Assembly: GCA_030640885.1 (NCBI GenBank)
Contig: DAOWIN010000053.1
Span: 1 to 13,774 of the forward strand
From: Candidatus Omnitrophota bacterium
GTDB taxonomy: Bacteria > Omnitrophota > 4484-213
Length of the DNA stretch: 13,774 nt
Direction of reading: 5' to 3'
The position numbers were made by a program, and so were the translations under genes. This document shows, piece by piece, positions 12,529 through 13,774 of this stretch (its first letter is position 1; each line of letters opens with the position of its first letter). A model generated the notes under the pieces. It was not told where the DNA came from. It saw only the letters and a program-made list of their open reading frames with translations, and made no database searches.

Positions 12529-13774
12529 CTTATATCCCCCACACCTCTGAAGAAACAAAGTCAATGCTTGAAACCATAGGGGTTTCTCGGTTAGAAGATC
12601 TGTTTAAAGATATAGAACCAAAGTTGAGAGCGCGTTCGTTTAATATACCCGAAGCCAAATCCGAGTTTGAGGTTACAGAGTATTTTAAAAAACTCTCAGC
12701 AAAAAATGCTGTGCATTTAACCAATTTTGTCGGGGCTGGTTTTTACGACCACTATATACCGGCGGCAGTTGACGCCTTAACAGAGCGCTCCGAGTTTTAT
12801 ACCGCCTATACCCCTTATCAACCAGAGTGTTCGCAAGGATGGCTGCAGGCGATCTTTGAATATCAGACAGCAATGTGTGAATTGTTGGGGCTGGATGTTG
12901 CCAATGCCTCTCTCTATGATGGAGGTACTGCCCTGTTTGAAGCCGTAATGATGGCTGTTAGGATTACGGGGAGAAAAAAGATAATTGTGGATAGCGGGGT
13001 GAATCCCATTTATCAGGCGATGCTGAAAACCCACGTATTAAATCTCCCAATTGAACTTGTGGAAACCCCTGCAATTTGTGGTCCGGTTTCTCGGCGGGCT
13101 ATCTATAAATTATTAGACGATAAAACCGCAGGAGTGGTTTTACAAAATCCGAATTTTTTTGGAGCGGTTGACGACCATTCAGATATTGTCAAAAAAGCAC
13201 AAGGGCTTGGAGCTTTAGCGATACAATCGGTTTATCCACTGGCTTTAGGAATATTAAAATCACCGGGCGAGATGGGGGTTGACATAGCAACAGGGGAAGG
13301 ACAGAGTTTGGGAATACCCCTTTGTTTTGGCGGGCCTTATTTGGGATTTATGGCTGTGAAGAAAAAATATATCCGCAAAATGCCGGGTAGGATTGTTGGC
13401 GCGACTAGCGACAAGGATGGCAAAACAGGTTTTGTGCTTACTCTGCAGGTGCGCGAACAGCATATAAGGAGGGAAAAAGCCACCTCAAATATATGCTCTA
13501 ATGAATCCTTATGTGCTTTGAAAGCAGTCATTTATCTTTCGCTGTTAGGGAAAAAGGGCTTAAAGGAGCTTGCTGAGCTTAATTACCAAAAGAGCGAATT
13601 TAGTAAAACTCTTTTTGCCAACATTCGTGGGGTTGAGATTGAAAACGCTTTTCCAACCTTTAATGAATTTGTGCTTCGTCTTCCTATAAGCGCTAATGAG
13701 GTTGCCAATAAAATGGCGGATAAGGGATTTATCTGCGGTTTTCCGCTGGGCAGATTTTATAAAACTATGGATAA
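12525..13774 (+). CDS. gcvPA: Glycine dehydrogenase (decarboxylating) subunit 1, truncated by the window end
   Basis: This is the N-terminal-half subunit of the two-subunit P-protein, which decarboxylates glycine with PLP. The frame runs open from the ATG at 12525 to the window end (416 complete codons); full-length GcvPA has about 440-450 residues, so only the last few dozen are missing. It reads MTYIPHTSEETKSMLETIGV at the start, then YTAYTPYQPECSQGWLQAIF, a YDGGTALFEAVMMA block, LQNPNFFGAVDD, GEGQSLGIPLCFGGPYLGFM and RREKATSNICSN, all typical. The PLP-lysine is in GcvPB, expected next downstream. It overlaps gcvH by four bases, so the H and P subunits are translationally coupled. Confidence 0.95.
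   Translation, partial: MTYIPHTSEETKSMLETIGVSRLEDLFKDIEPKLRARSFNIPEAKSEFEVTEYFKKLSAKNAVHLTNFVGAGFYDHYIPAAVDALTERSEFYTAYTPYQPECSQGWLQAIFEYQTAMCELLGLDVANASLYDGGTALFEAVMMAVRITGRKKIIVDSGVNPIYQAMLKTHVLNLPIELVETPAICGPVSRRAIYKLLDDKTAGVVLQNPNFFGAVDDHSDIVKKAQGLGALAIQSVYPLALGILKSPGEMGVDIATGEGQSLGIPLCFGGPYLGFMAVKKKYIRKMPGRIVGATSDKDGKTGFVLTLQVREQHIRREKATSNICSNESLCALKAVIYLSLLGKKGLKELAELNYQKSEFSKTLFANIRGVEIENAFPTFNEFVLRLPISANEVANKMADKGFICGFPLGRFYKTMD

Overview
The window looks like a chromosomal segment of an anaerobic, AT-rich bacterium. The signs are an oxygen-sensitive class III ribonucleotide reductase (NrdD) with its radical-SAM activase, a second radical-SAM protein, a thiol-type NADH-dependent flavoprotein, a two-subunit-type glycine decarboxylase (GcvPA, presumably followed by GcvPB), and Shine-Dalgarno sites of AGGAGG type. 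The period-7 intergenic repeats and the patchwork layout would fit an uncultivated subsurface lineage (for example Omnitrophota-like), but the sequence alone does not prove a phylum.

Layout. Bases 1-504 are the C-terminal end of nrdD. Its first 132 bases encode the C-terminal end of an intein and the rest the C-extein with the glycyl-radical site. Bases 505-1094 hold no convincing gene but contain an inverted pair of 7-bp repeat clusters. A two-ORF IS3-type insertion sequence with a programmed -1 frameshift signal fills about 1095-2568 on the minus strand. Then come a membrane-anchored DUF4878-like/CARDB-like protein (2676-3533), a class I SAM methyltransferase (3730-4359), and a tight pair that looks like a type II restriction-modification cassette: a beta-type SPPY DNA methyltransferase (4381-5235) and a probable PD-(D/E)xK endonuclease with an ExQ catalytic variant (5240-6349).

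From 6383 on, all genes are on the plus strand and look like housekeeping anaerobic metabolism: a CoA-disulfide-reductase/NADH-oxidase-like flavoprotein, NrdG-type activase, a COG0731-like radical-SAM protein, dihydrolipoamide dehydrogenase (lpdA), gcvT, gcvH and gcvPA (cut by the window end). lpdA/gcvT and gcvH/gcvPA overlap by 4 bases. Lpd, GcvT, GcvH and GcvP are the L, T, H and P proteins of the glycine cleavage complex, which turns glycine into CO2, NH3, methylene-THF and NADH. NrdG makes the glycyl radical on NrdD.

The accessory genes at about 505-6360 separate nrdD from its probable partner nrdG, which suggests an insertion-prone hot spot. The most unusual features are: (i) an array of degenerate 7-bp repeats at 11991-12126 that runs across the gcvT stop codon and supplies the last 14 residues of GcvT; (ii) a related inverted heptamer pair at 625-716; (iii) a long two-part hairpin at 8493-8569 just before the radical-SAM gene; (iv) an nrdD intein with an unusual C-terminal splice signature; and (v) the restriction endonuclease candidate.
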